Position numbers and translations under genes: made by a program
In this document: one piece after another, positions 24,520-32,760 of the stretch
How positions within the stretch are numbered: the first letter of the stretch is position 1
Layout of the letters: each line of letters begins with the position of its first letter
The notes under the pieces: model-generated
What the model was told of the DNA's origin: nothing
The model's database searches: none
What the model saw: only the letters and a program-made list of their open reading frames with translations
Assembly (NCBI GenBank): GCA_905214425.1
Contig: CAJMLY010000008.1
Coordinates: 8,311 to 72,310, forward strand
Reading direction: 5' to 3'
DNA from: an uncultured bacterium
Lineage (GTDB): Bacteria > Actinomycetota > Coriobacteriia > Coriobacteriales > Coriobacteriaceae
DNA length: 64,000 nt

Positions 24520-25434
24520 TTATTTATCGGTGCCGACCAGCGGCTTGATGGGCTCGCCCGGCTTGGGCGCATGCTCGTTGTAGGCAGCGGTCACGGCCTC
24601 GACCATGCCCTCCCAGCCCTCGCGATCGAGCGTGAACTTAAAGCGATCGCCGGCCTTGGCGTGGTCGTCGAACCACTGGATCGCGGCATCCGCCACGGCG
24701 ATGAGCTGCTCGTCGCTCTCGATGGGCGGAAGGAACGACTTGGCCTTGGTAATGTGGTTGCCAAACAGGCCGCCAAAGCACACGTTGTAGACCGGCTGGG
24801 TCTCCCAAGCGTCGACCGGGCACTTCTGCGAGCACTTGCCGCAGCTCGCGCACTTGTCGTAGTCCACCGTGAGCGTCTCGCCGTCGTCGCTGATGGCGCC
24901 AAACGAGCATACCTTGGAGCAGATGCCGCAGTGGATGCACGCGTCGGGAACCCAGGTGACCTTGCGGCCGCCCTTGATGCCCATATCGTTCTCCTCGGCC
25001 TTCAGGCAGTTGTTTTGGCAACCGGTCACGCCGAATTTAAACTTACCGGGCAGGTCGCGGCCAAAATAGCGCTCGTCGAGCTCGTTGGCGACGGCAAAGC
25101 TGTCGATGTTACCCGAAGGACACGACACGCAGCCCTGGCAGCCCGTCACCGTGCGGACGCGCGCGCCGCAGCAACCCGGCTCCACGCCGCCCTGGGCGAG
25201 CACGGCCTTGACCTCCTCGGCATCCTCCACGTTGATCCAGGGGATCTCGATAGACTGGCGACTTGTATTGTGAATATAGCCGTGACCGTACTTCTCGGCC
25301 ACCTCAGCCACGACACGCAGCTGCTCGGCCGTCATATGCCCGGCCACCACGCGCAGGCGAAGGCTGTAGTATCCCTTCTGCTTCTGGGCCATAAAACCGC
25401 CCTTTTTGAGTGCGGCATTGTTGATCTTTGCCAT
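24520..25434 (-). CDS. Siroheme sulfite reductase with two [4Fe-4S] ferredoxin sites
   Basis: A 304-residue reductase of the small, monomeric anaerobic sulfite reductase type. An N-terminal ferredoxin-like half is followed by the siroheme/4Fe-4S cysteines C99-x5-C105 and C139-x3-C143. Two ferredoxin motifs are inserted after them: C166, 169, 172, 176 and C195, 198, 201, 205. It would reduce sulfite to sulfide with ferredoxin-type electrons. The gene is 13 bases downstream of metY and followed by the TusA-like gene. Nitrite reduction is possible for this superfamily, but the sulfur context favours sulfite. Confidence 0.9.
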   Translation of the reverse strand: MAKINNAALKKGGFMAQKQKGYYSLRLRVVAGHMTAEQLRVVAEVAEKYGHGYIHNTSRQSIEIPWINVEDAEEVKAVLAQGGVEPGCCGARVRTVTGCQGCVSCPSGNIDSFAVANELDERYFGRDLPGKFKFGVTGCQNNCLKAEENDMGIKGGRKVTWVPDACIHCGICSKVCSFGAISDDGETLTVDYDKCASCGKCSQKCPVDAWETQPVYNVCFGGLFGNHITKAKSFLPPIESDEQLIAVADAAIQWFDDHAKAGDRFKFTLDREGWEGMVEAVTAAYNEHAPKPGEPIKPLVGTDK

Positions 25435-25447
25435 ACCAGTTCCCCTT

Positions 25448-26722
25448 CTATGATTGATCGGCGGCGGTGAGCGATTGCTCGAAATCCTCGATAAGGTCGG
25501 CGAGGTCCTCGATCCCGATCGATAGGCGAATCGTATCGGGCCACACGCCTGCCGCCTGTTGCTCCTGCGGCGAATTGTCGGCGAAAACAGTTGTCGCAGG
25601 ATGCGTGATGAGCGTCTTGGTGTCGCCGATGTTGCTTACGCGCAGCGGCAACTTGACGCCGTTGATAACCTTGAACGCGCGCTCCTGGGAGCCCACGCGG
25701 ATCGACATGAGCGCGCCAAAGCCGCGGCCGCCAAACTGACGCGCACCCAAGTCATGACCTGGGTGCGAGGGCAGACCCGGATAGTCGACCTCGACATCGT
25801 GGCCGCTCGACGCGAACCATTCGGCAAGGCCTTGGGCGTTCGCACAGGCGCGCTCCATGCGCAGAGCGAGCGTCTCGATGCCCGTACAGTTGAGAAACGC
25901 GTTTTGCGGCGACAGGCACGCGCCGGTATCGCGGAACAGTCCCTGGCGCAGCTTGACCGTATAGGCCATGTTGCGAAACTTGGCCCACTTGGCCATGGAC
26001 GGATAGCGCTGCGGATCCCACGGACCGCGACCCGAATCGATCACCACGCCGCTGATGGCATTGCTGTGACCGTTGATGTACTTGCTCGAGGACTCAACGA
26101 CCACGTCGGCACCCAGGTCGAGCGGGCGGCACAGATACGGCGTCGCCACGGTGTTGTCGACCACCAGGCCAATGCCGTGCACGTGGGCGACCTCGGCAAT
26201 AGCGGCGATATCGAGCACTTCGAGCTTGGGATTCGAGATGGTCTCGGCAAAGACGAGCTTGGTGCGCTCGTCAATCGCCTGCTCCAGCGTTTCCGGTGTC
26301 AGCTCGGGAACATAGACGGTCTCGATACCGAAGTCGCGCAGACTTTCGAACAGCTCGAGCGTGCCGCCGTACAGGCAGGCACCCGCCACGATCTTGTCCC
26401 CCGCGCGCAGCACGTTGGAGACGGCGTTGAAGATCGCCGCCATGCCCGAGGCGGTGGCGACGGCCGCAAAGCCGCCCTCCAGCGCCGCCATGCGACGCTC
26501 GAACGCCGCAACGGTGGGGTTGCCCAGGCGCGTATACACGTAGCCCGGAGCACGGCCGCCTGCCACCGCGGCGTGACGCTCCTCCTCATCGAACGCATAG
26601 GCGCTCGTCTGGTAGATCGGCGGCGTCGTCGACTCCACGGCGAACGGCTCGCGGCGGCGCGCGTGGAGTAGCGCCGTCTCAAAGCGCATGCCGTCGATGC
26701 GCTCGTCGCTCGGTTCGGTCAT
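25448..26722 (-). CDS. metY: O-acetylhomoserine sulfhydrylase / aminocarboxypropyltransferase
   Basis: A 424-residue PLP enzyme of the Cys/Met metabolism family. The cofactor lysine is Lys214 in ESSSKYINGHS, and YTRLGNPT and SGMAAIF are family-typical. It joins O-acetylhomoserine with sulfide, or with a protein thiocarboxylate, to make homocysteine. The start MTEPSDER is preferred because GGGAG lies nine bases upstream; the frame is open to 26788. The gene heads the run of sulfur genes to its 3' side and is preceded by a 20-base motif that also occurs upstream of the transporter genes. Confidence 0.92.
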   Translation of the reverse strand: MTEPSDERIDGMRFETALLHARRREPFAVESTTPPIYQTSAYAFDEEERHAAVAGGRAPGYVYTRLGNPTVAAFERRMAALEGGFAAVATASGMAAIFNAVSNVLRAGDKIVAGACLYGGTLELFESLRDFGIETVYVPELTPETLEQAIDERTKLVFAETISNPKLEVLDIAAIAEVAHVHGIGLVVDNTVATPYLCRPLDLGADVVVESSSKYINGHSNAISGVVIDSGRGPWDPQRYPSMAKWAKFRNMAYTVKLRQGLFRDTGACLSPQNAFLNCTGIETLALRMERACANAQGLAEWFASSGHDVEVDYPGLPSHPGHDLGARQFGGRGFGALMSIRVGSQERAFKVINGVKLPLRVSNIGDTKTLITHPATTVFADNSPQEQQAAGVWPDTIRLSIGIEDLADLIEDFEQSLTAADQS

Positions 26723-26778
26723 CCTCAATCGCTCCCTCATTGTGCGAACAATTTGCTTGGCGCACCATTCTGCTACAA

Positions 26779-26798
26779 ATCCTACCAACCGTATAGGT
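26779..26798 (-). promoter_or_regulatory. Candidate operator upstream of metY
   Basis: ATCCTAC, six bases, TATAGG; the CCTA and TAGG ends form a short inverted repeat. The same ATCCTAC-N6-TATAGG arrangement is found at 29714-29733 upstream of the transporter gene. Finding it in front of both sulfur transcription units suggests a shared regulator site; the regulator itself is not in the window. Confidence 0.5.
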
Positions 26799-27568
26799 TA
26801 AATAACGTATTCGGGTCCCTTTTGTTTCGACTTGATGAAATGGTCGTACACACGTTTCTTGTACCAGGCAAAGTCGGCGCTGCCGCGGTCGCGCGGGCGG
26901 CCCAGCTGCACCTCGACGATCTCCTCGATCTTGCCGGGTCGGCTCGACATGACCACGATACGGTCGGCCAGGTACACAGCCTCCTCGATATCGTGGGTCA
27001 CCATGGCCATAGTGCCGCCCTGCTCGGCGTGGATGCGCAGCAGCTCCTCCTGCAGCTCCATCTTGGTAAAGGCATCGAGCGCGCCAAAGGGCTCGTCGAG
27101 CAGCAAAATCTCGGGATTAGTCGCCAAGGCGCGGGCGATGGCGGCGCGCTGCGACATGCCGCCCGAAAGCTGTGCCGGGTACGCGTCCGCGAACTCTTCC
27201 AGGTCGACGGTCTTGAGCAGGCGGCTCGAGATCTGGGAGCGCTCGAAATCGGAATGTCCGCGCAGGCCAAACTCAATGTTGTCGCGGATGCTCATCCAGG
27301 GAAACAGGCGGTGCTCCTGAAAGATCATGGTTCGGTCGGGGCCGGGGCCGGTCACAGGCTTGCCGTCGAGCGCGACGGTACCCGTCGTGGGATGCTCGAG
27401 TCCGGCGATGATCTTGAGCAGCGTGGACTTGCCGCAGCCGGAGTGGCCCACGATCACCAAAAACTCGCCGGCGCGGATATCAAGGTCGATATGGTCGAGC
27501 ACGTGGCGCGTCTCGCCCTTGATGGAAAAGTCCTTGTTAAGGTCTGCAATCGAAAGCTCGTGAGACAT
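26798..27568 (-). CDS. ssuB: Sulfonate/nitrate/taurine-type ABC transporter ATPase
   Basis: A 256-residue ATPase of the SsuB/TauB/NrtD group. Walker A is GHSGCGKST (about residue 43), the Q-loop reads FQEHRLFPW as is typical of this group, the signature is LSGGMSQRAA, and Walker B is LLLDEPFGALD. Of two adjacent Met codons the second has better spacing from GGAGG. It lies 7 bases downstream of the fused binding protein-permease gene and supplies its ATPase. The cargo is inferred to be an organosulfonate or other sulfur oxyanion because of the sulfur genes that follow. Confidence 0.9.
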   Translation of the reverse strand: MSHELSIADLNKDFSIKGETRHVLDHIDLDIRAGEFLVIVGHSGCGKSTLLKIIAGLEHPTTGTVALDGKPVTGPGPDRTMIFQEHRLFPWMSIRDNIEFGLRGHSDFERSQISSRLLKTVDLEEFADAYPAQLSGGMSQRAAIARALATNPEILLLDEPFGALDAFTKMELQEELLRIHAEQGGTMAMVTHDIEEAVYLADRIVVMSSRPGKIEEIVEVQLGRPRDRGSADFAWYKKRVYDHFIKSKQKGPEYVI

Positions 27569-27577
27569 CATGCCCTC

Positions 27578-29635
27578 CTAGTTCTTCTTCTGCTGCCAGG
27601 GCGTGGCGATCTTGGCGATCACGCCGAGCACCATATCCATCAGGACGCCGGCGACGGCGATGACGATGATGCCGGCAAAGACAATGGAGTAATCCATAAG
27701 TGTGCGGGCGTCGTTGATCCTAAAGCCGATGCCCGAGCTCGCGGCGATCATCTCGGAGCCGACGACGGCCATCCAGGCTATGCCGAGGGCGAGTTTGAGG
27801 CCCACAAAGATCGAGGGCAGGGCGCTCGGCAGATAGATCTGGCGGAACATCTGCCAACCCGGGAGGCGATACATGCGACCGACCTCCACGAGCTTGGGAT
27901 CGCAGCGCTCGATACCGTCGATAGTGTTGACCAGCACGGGGAAGAAGCTCGCCAAGAAGATGACCGCGACCTTGGACTCCTCGCCAATGCCAAACCAGAT
28001 CACCAGCAGCGGCACCCAGGCCATCATCGGAATCTGGCGCACGGCCTTAAAGGCGAGCGAGAAGAACTTGTGGGCCGAGGCGCTCATGCCCATGACCACA
28101 CCAAAGAAGATACCGGCGACCACGGCGATGGCATAGCCCTCGAGGATGCGAACCACACTGATGGCAAGGTCGCCCTTAAAGGTGCCGGTCGTGAGTTGCT
28201 GCGCGAGCGTCGACACGACCGAGGAGATCGTGGGCAGCACCACCGTGGAGAGGAGGCCCGTACTGGTAGCCACATGCCAAGTGACAAGCACCCACAGCGG
28301 CAAAATGAGCGCAAACAGCGTGTCGACAATACGAACGGCAGGTGCCGGGTCGGCGGCGGAACCGTTGGAGCCCAAGCGGCGACGCAGGTTACGGCGAGCG
28401 ACGACGATGCCAACCGTGATGACCGCCGCGACTATGACCACCGGAAGCGCACCGATCAGGCCTTGGATAACCTCGGCCTGCTTGCGGGCCGCGCGGTCCT
28501 CGGGACTCGCCACGCTCGCGGCAATCGCGCTCGTCGCGAGCTTGGTGCCGTCCGTGCCCTTGCCGTCCGATCCAAATTCCTCAATCGCCTGCTTCAGGGC
28601 GCTCGAATCCGTCCAGGCTTCGATATCGACCTCGCTTTGGATGATCTTGTTATCGAGCTCAAACTGCTGGATGTTTTTCATGGCGGCGAGCATGTCGTCC
28701 GAAAGCGATGCGGGACGAAGGGTCTTCTGGTCGGCCACGTTTTGCGCCTTGATGACCTCGATGGGGTTGCCCGATTTCTTGGACGAGAGCTTTATAAAGC
28801 CCTCCGGGTCGGCAATGACGTCAGCACGCGCCTTGAGCAGCGCTTTGAGAATTGCCACCGACACATCCTGGTGGTCTTTGGCATATGCTGTGCGACCAAT
28901 CAGAACCGTGGGCTCAAAATACGTGGAGGAATCGGCCTTGGCGCCATCGTGCAGGACCTTGACCAGACCTTCATTGGCAAGCTGCGTCTCTTGTCCGCCG
29001 CTCACCACCGCAGCATCCACACCGCCCGAAGCAAGCGTCGACAAGCCGTCGGGAAGCGAGGCATTGACTGGCACGATGTCATCAAAGGTGAGCCCTGCCT
29101 CAGCCAGCACACGCACCAGGTACATCTGCGGCGTGGCACCGCGCATGTAGGCAACCTTTTTGCCCTTCAGGTCTTTGAGGCTCTTAATGCCCGAGCTCTT
29201 AGAGACGACGAGACGCCAGCCCGAACCAAAATCAGTCACGGCGAGCAGCGTGGTGTCGACGCCCTTCGACTTGCCGAGAATGCCCGCAAAACCCGCGTAA
29301 TCGACGTAGTCGAGGTCACCGGAGCTCAGGGCCTCATGAAGCGCGGGCGCCGCACCGACAAATCCCGTCACCTCGGCTTTGTATCCGAGCGGCTCCAGAT
29401 ACTCATCGAGATAGCCCTTGGTTTCGGCCACGCCGAGCAGACCGCTTGCAAAGTTATTGCCGCTCGAGGGAAAGCCGATGCGAACCGTCTTGGTCGGTGC
29501 ATCAGCCGCCTTGGCCTGAACGGGCAGTGCGACAAAAGCTGTCGCCACGACAGCCAGCACGAACAGGAACGCGCACATGCGGCGCTTCCAATCGACGCTG
29601 CGTACACCCCTTGTAATCGTGTCCTGCGATGTCAT
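27578..29635 (-). CDS. Fused substrate-binding protein and permease of sulfonate-type ABC transporter
   Basis: A 685-residue fusion. Residues ~20-45 are a hydrophobic export segment ending near VQAKAAD. Residues ~50-390 form an SsuA/TauA/NMT1-like binding protein (RIGFPSSGNNFA and GDLDYVDYAG segments). A transmembrane helix lies at about 400-425. Then follows an SsuC/TauC permease of about six helices with the EAA-type loop QIYLPSALPSIFVGLKLALG. Separate proteins are usual in this family, so the fusion tethers the receptor to the channel. The start MTSQDT has GGAAGGGG eight bases upstream. It is the first gene of the sulfur block. Confidence 0.9.
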   Translation of the reverse strand: MTSQDTITRGVRSVDWKRRMCAFLFVLAVVATAFVALPVQAKAADAPTKTVRIGFPSSGNNFASGLLGVAETKGYLDEYLEPLGYKAEVTGFVGAAPALHEALSSGDLDYVDYAGFAGILGKSKGVDTTLLAVTDFGSGWRLVVSKSSGIKSLKDLKGKKVAYMRGATPQMYLVRVLAEAGLTFDDIVPVNASLPDGLSTLASGGVDAAVVSGGQETQLANEGLVKVLHDGAKADSSTYFEPTVLIGRTAYAKDHQDVSVAILKALLKARADVIADPEGFIKLSSKKSGNPIEVIKAQNVADQKTLRPASLSDDMLAAMKNIQQFELDNKIIQSEVDIEAWTDSSALKQAIEEFGSDGKGTDGTKLATSAIAASVASPEDRAARKQAEVIQGLIGALPVVIVAAVITVGIVVARRNLRRRLGSNGSAADPAPAVRIVDTLFALILPLWVLVTWHVATSTGLLSTVVLPTISSVVSTLAQQLTTGTFKGDLAISVVRILEGYAIAVVAGIFFGVVMGMSASAHKFFSLAFKAVRQIPMMAWVPLLVIWFGIGEESKVAVIFLASFFPVLVNTIDGIERCDPKLVEVGRMYRLPGWQMFRQIYLPSALPSIFVGLKLALGIAWMAVVGSEMIAASSGIGFRINDARTLMDYSIVFAGIIVIAVAGVLMDMVLGVIAKIATPWQQKKN

Positions 29636-29713
29636 AAGCAATGCCCCTTCCCCAGCACGGGCGCGGCGGATCCGCATTCCCTTCGTTGCTTAGGTTCGGC
29701 ATTATATCCGTTT

Positions 29714-29733
29714 ATCCTACTAGGTTTATAGGG
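29714..29733 (-). promoter_or_regulatory. Candidate operator upstream of the transporter operon
   Basis: ATCCTAC-N6-TATAGG, identical in arrangement to the site upstream of metY, about 80-100 bases before the transporter start. It lies in an A+T-rich patch with further symmetry (ATATCC ... GGAATATA), as expected for a promoter with an operator. Confidence 0.5.
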
Positions 29734-29820
29734 AATATAACCTGACACCTCTATCAGAACAGCGCAACCGGCTATCGCAATTCCAGATACCCCGGCACAC
29801 CAATTGATCCCTTGGGGACG

Positions 29821-29860
29821 GAGGAAAAGGGCCCCGGCCGAAAATTCGACCGGGGCCCTT
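29821..29860 (-). terminator. Rho-independent terminator of rubredoxin gene
   Basis: An 11-bp G+C-rich stem (AAGGGCCCCGG / CCGGGGCCCTT) with T-rich sequence on the minus-strand side, 40 bases after the rubredoxin stop. It abuts one arm of the GATCCCTTGGGGACGG repeat family at 29803-29828. Confidence 0.8.
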
Positions 29861-29900
29861 GGACAGAGCTATATGTTGCTGCAAGTCGTGTGTCTATGAG

Positions 29901-30044
29901 CTACTCCTCGACGAGCTCAAACTGATCGGGACCGACGCCGCACACCGGGCACACATAATCCTCGGGCAGCTCGGGCGTATCGACCTCAACCTCGTAACCG
30001 CAAACGACGCACACAAACTTATACGTCTTCTTTTCCTCAGCCAT
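29901..30044 (-). CDS. Rubredoxin
   Basis: A 47-residue electron carrier with a single iron bound by four cysteines, Cys12 and Cys15 in CVVCG and Cys32 and Cys35 in CPVCG. It is slightly shorter than the usual 52-54 residues but keeps the aromatic and acidic surface. GAGGAG precedes the ATG. Rubredoxins of anaerobes often pass electrons to oxygen- or peroxide-detoxifying proteins; the flavin reductase gene immediately upstream is a plausible partner. It ends in the terminator at 29821. Confidence 0.92.
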   Translation of the reverse strand: MAEEKKTYKFVCVVCGYEVEVDTPELPEDYVCPVCGVGPDQFELVEE

Positions 30045-30133
30045 GATGTTCTCCTCTCGAACGCGACTGGTGATGTACTTCATTTATTAGTATAAATTCT
30101 CAATAATATAATGCAAGTTTTTTTAAAACATTT

Positions 30134-30637
30134 CTAGCCTTGATACGATGAAGCCTTAGGCGGCGTCTTGCCCTTCAAGACCTTGTGATAGTAGTCGTAC
30201 GTCAGCGGCGTCTCGTCGCTCAGGCGCTCGGCATCCTCGACCTCGCCGATAAACAGTAGATGCGTGCCCACATCCACAGTGTCGATCAAACGGCAGCTAA
30301 ACAGGGCTGCCGCGTGCTCGGGCACATAGGGCATGCCCAGAGCCGTCTCGCGGGTCTCGTATTTGGCAAACTTGTCATAATCGCTGCTGGTGCGGAACCC
30401 AAAGTTACCGATGTAGAGCATGTCGGCGGTTTGATCGATCACGGTCAACGCGAACGCTTTGGCCGATGCGATGACGCCCGAGGTAACGTTGTCCTTGTTC
30501 ACGGCAACCGAAATTCGCGGCGGCATGGACGTCACCTGCACCGCCGTGTTGATGACGCAGCCGGCGCGCAGCCCGTCTGCCGCGGCGCTCACCACGTACA
30601 GACCGCTCGGCATGGTAAAGAACGCAGTTGTGTCCAT
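30134..30637 (-). CDS. Flavin reductase (FMN-binding split barrel)
   Basis: A 167-residue protein of the flavin reductase/HpaC-like family. The N-terminal LYVVSAA and the CVINTAVQVTSMPPRISVAV segment are the flavin-binding part, and the FGFRTSSDYDKF region is typical of the rubredoxin-linked flavoproteins of anaerobes. GGGAG lies before the ATG at 30637; a longer frame exists but lacks a site. With rubredoxin 90 bases downstream it probably forms a small NAD(P)H-flavin-rubredoxin electron chain. The electron acceptor is unknown. Confidence 0.85.
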   Translation of the reverse strand: MDTTAFFTMPSGLYVVSAAADGLRAGCVINTAVQVTSMPPRISVAVNKDNVTSGVIASAKAFALTVIDQTADMLYIGNFGFRTSSDYDKFAKYETRETALGMPYVPEHAAALFSCRLIDTVDVGTHLLFIGEVEDAERLSDETPLTYDYYHKVLKGKTPPKASSYQG

Positions 30638-30764
30638 AACGATCACTCCCCTAACCCGGGCTGAAACCACATAGATGTATGTACCCACAAAAAAGGCAAT
30701 GCCCATAACGGACGCCGCCCCGTACACATATGTGCCAAATCAGTAAGCAAGATGAGCCGCCCGC

Positions 30765-30831
30765 AGTTGCGGTGAAATAGGGACTGAATAGCCCCTCAAA
30801 CAGGCAAAACAGTCCGTATTCCACCGCAACT
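30765..30831. repeat. 67-bp hairpin repeat (AGTTGCGGTGAAATA family), copy 2
   Basis: Arms AGTTGCGGTGAAATAGGGAC and the near complement ending CCACCGCAACT. It lies 12 bases after the smpB stop codon, where it could serve as transcript end. Confidence 0.9.
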
Positions 30832-30843
30832 TATACAGAGCGC

Positions 30844-31314
30844 CTAGCGGTTGCGCTCCTTGAGGGCGCGGTCAATCTCGCGCTGGACATCGCGCTTGGC
30901 CATATCCTCGCGCTTGTCGTAAAGCTTCTTGCCGCGGCCTAGGCCCAGCAGCAGCTTTACGCGACCGTCGGTATTAAAGTAGAGCTCCAGCGGCACCAGG
31001 GCATAGCCGCGATTACGTAGCTTACCGTCGAGAAAGTCAATCTCCTTGCGGTGCAGCAGCAGACGACGGCGGCGATCAGGGTCGCGGTTCCACACGCCAC
31101 CATGGCTATAAGGGTGAATATGCAGGCCCACGAGCCAGCACTCGCCGCCACGAATCAGCGCAAAGGTGTCGGTGATCTGGCACGCGCGCTCGCGAATCGA
31201 CTTGACCTCGGTGCCACTCAGCTCAATGCCGCACTCAAAGGTCTCATCGATAAAATACTCGTGGTGTGCCGAGCGATTCTTGGAGATGAGCTTGCGCTCG
31301 CGCTTACTGGGCAT
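30844..31314 (-). CDS. smpB: SsrA (tmRNA)-binding protein
   Basis: A 156-residue RNA-binding protein that, with tmRNA, frees ribosomes stalled on broken messages. The KNRSAHHEYFIDETFECGIEL start, GTEVKSIR motif and LHIHPY segment are diagnostic, and the basic tail ends DRALKERNR. AAGGAGG precedes the ATG. It overlaps the 3' end of the TPR-protein gene by 11 bases. No tmRNA gene was found in this window. Confidence 0.97.
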   Translation of the reverse strand: MPSKRERKLISKNRSAHHEYFIDETFECGIELSGTEVKSIRERACQITDTFALIRGGECWLVGLHIHPYSHGGVWNRDPDRRRRLLLHRKEIDFLDGKLRNRGYALVPLELYFNTDGRVKLLLGLGRGKKLYDKREDMAKRDVQREIDRALKERNR

Positions 31315-32221
31315 CGCCGACCTCCTTGGTTCCATCGACGTTTGAGCCCGCGGCGTCGCGCTTTGCCTTGCGCTCGGCATTGAGCTCGGCGTCGCTCTCG
31401 CGCACCAATTTGATAATCGCCGCGCAGGCCTCCTCGCCCACCAAGTCGCGAGCACGCACCGTCAGACGCGTCGCCTCCTGCTTGTCGCCGTCGCTTGCAG
31501 CATCGGTCGCGCACATAATCAGGCAGATGGCAATCTCGGCCGAAGGCGAGGTCGGCACGCCTTGCAGGGACAGTTCACCCATCACGTGGTCGTCGCTCTC
31601 ATCGGCGGCATCCGGATAGGCAGTATGGATCTTGTTGAGCAGGCGTGTCGTGTGCACATCGTTGGGTGCTAAGCGCAGTGCCAGACGAGCACAGCCCGCA
31701 GCCGCCGAGACATTCTCGGTCTCGGGCTCCAAGAAATACTGACCTAGATTGGCGTAAGCGCGGGCGGCGCACTTGCCATCGCTTGCACGCTCCAGCACCG
31801 AGAACGAGAGCGATGCCCATTCCTGCTTGTCTTCGAGTGCGCGGAACAGCTCGGCCAAATCTAAGCGATAGTTGCAGTTCATGGGGTCCCAACGCACAGC
31901 CTGCATCAGGGCATTACGAGCGCTCACATAATCCTGCTGGCGAATGTAGGCAAACGCCATGTCAGAGTACAGGCGGTCAAACGGCACCTCGACCTGCACG
32001 AGCTCGCGCGGATCCTTCTCAACGCGGCGATAGGCCAAGCGCTCAAACTTGCTATCGAAGCTAAAGTATTGGCGCTTCTCCTCCGTCTTGCACTCGGCGT
32101 CGATATACTCCTCGGCAAGCTCCACCAGGCGCTCCAGCAGCGGCGTCGCCGTAGCCAGGTCGCCCTGCGCCAGATAGTTCTCGGCATACGTGATGTCTTG
32201 CAAGCTGATGGGCAGATCCAT
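31304..32221 (-). CDS. Tetratricopeptide-repeat protein
   Basis: A 305-residue soluble protein made mostly of helix pairs. TPR-like units can be seen near the start (AENYLAQGDLATATPLLERL), at DMAFAYIRQQDYVSARNALM and at AYANLGQYFLEPETENVSAA. The C-terminal end is highly charged. No catalytic motif is present, so a scaffold or regulatory role is likely but undefined. GAGGAG precedes the ATG. It sits between the tRNA pair and smpB, and overlaps smpB. Confidence 0.75.
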   Translation of the reverse strand: MDLPISLQDITYAENYLAQGDLATATPLLERLVELAEEYIDAECKTEEKRQYFSFDSKFERLAYRRVEKDPRELVQVEVPFDRLYSDMAFAYIRQQDYVSARNALMQAVRWDPMNCNYRLDLAELFRALEDKQEWASLSFSVLERASDGKCAARAYANLGQYFLEPETENVSAAAGCARLALRLAPNDVHTTRLLNKIHTAYPDAADESDDHVMGELSLQGVPTSPSAEIAICLIMCATDAASDGDKQEATRLTVRARDLVGEEACAAIIKLVRESDAELNAERKAKRDAAGSNVDGTKEVGDAQ

Positions 32222-32276
32222 GGCTACTCCTCGATCTGAGCGAAACACGGCAGGCGCCGTATATACGGTCGATACA

Positions 32277-32306
32277 CAAAACCCGGGTCTCTTGCGAGGC
32301 CCGGGC
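32277..32306 (-). terminator. Rho-independent terminator of the tRNA pair
   Basis: CCCGGG arms with inner CTC/GAG pairs and a short loop, followed on the minus strand by TTTTGTG, just downstream of the tRNA-Glu gene. Confidence 0.75.
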
Positions 32307-32319
32307 GTTCATTTGTGGG

Positions 32320-32393
32320 TAGCCCGTACCAGATTCGAACTGGTGATCTCCGCCTTGAGAGGGCGGCGTCCTAAACCGCTAGACGAACGGGCC
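32320..32393 (-). tRNA. tRNA-Glu (anticodon CTC)
   Basis: A 74-base cloverleaf. Acceptor stem GGCCCGT / ACGGGCT, D-arm TCTAGCGGTTTAGGA, anticodon stem CGCCG...CGGCG-type pairing around CTC, and T-arm with GTTCGAATC. No CCA is encoded. It reads codon GAG and lies 17 bases downstream of tRNA-Gln. Confidence 0.95.
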
Positions 32394-32410
32394 ATATGTA
32401 GCAAATGCAA

Positions 32411-32484
32411 TGGCTGGGATGGAGGGAGTCGAACCCCCATTGACGGAACCAGAATCCGCTGTCCTGCCATTAGACGACATCCCA
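32411..32484 (-). tRNA. tRNA-Gln (anticodon CTG)
   Basis: Acceptor stem TGGGATG / CATCCCA, D-arm with TCTAATGGCAGGA, anticodon loop TTCTGGT giving CTG for codon CAG, T-arm with GTTCGACTC, and an encoded 3' CCA. The coordinates include the CCA. It is probably co-transcribed with tRNA-Glu. Confidence 0.95.
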
Positions 32485-32760
32485 ATGACTGCATCGCTGC
32501 GCTCGGCTGTGCCTTTGCGCAAGAAAGAAATATACGGGAAGTCCCGCCATGACGCAAGCCCCAATTTTGACTTTTTTGAAATTCGGTCAAATTGGCCTAA
32601 TTTCGTCCAACCCGTGAAGGACCTGTGAAGCCGACCGCTGTACACGAAGGGCAAAACGCCGCGAGCGGTAGCCGTCAACCGTTGGCAGATTCTACCCCGA
32701 AAACGATAGCGCCAGGCAACACAATCGAAGTATCAATGATCGCGTAGATATCGAGGCGCC

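Noticed and set aside
26753..29731. Plus-strand open frame of 992 codons
   Set aside because: It runs antisense across the transporter ATPase and fusion genes; the opposite strand has clear family motifs and ribosome sites.
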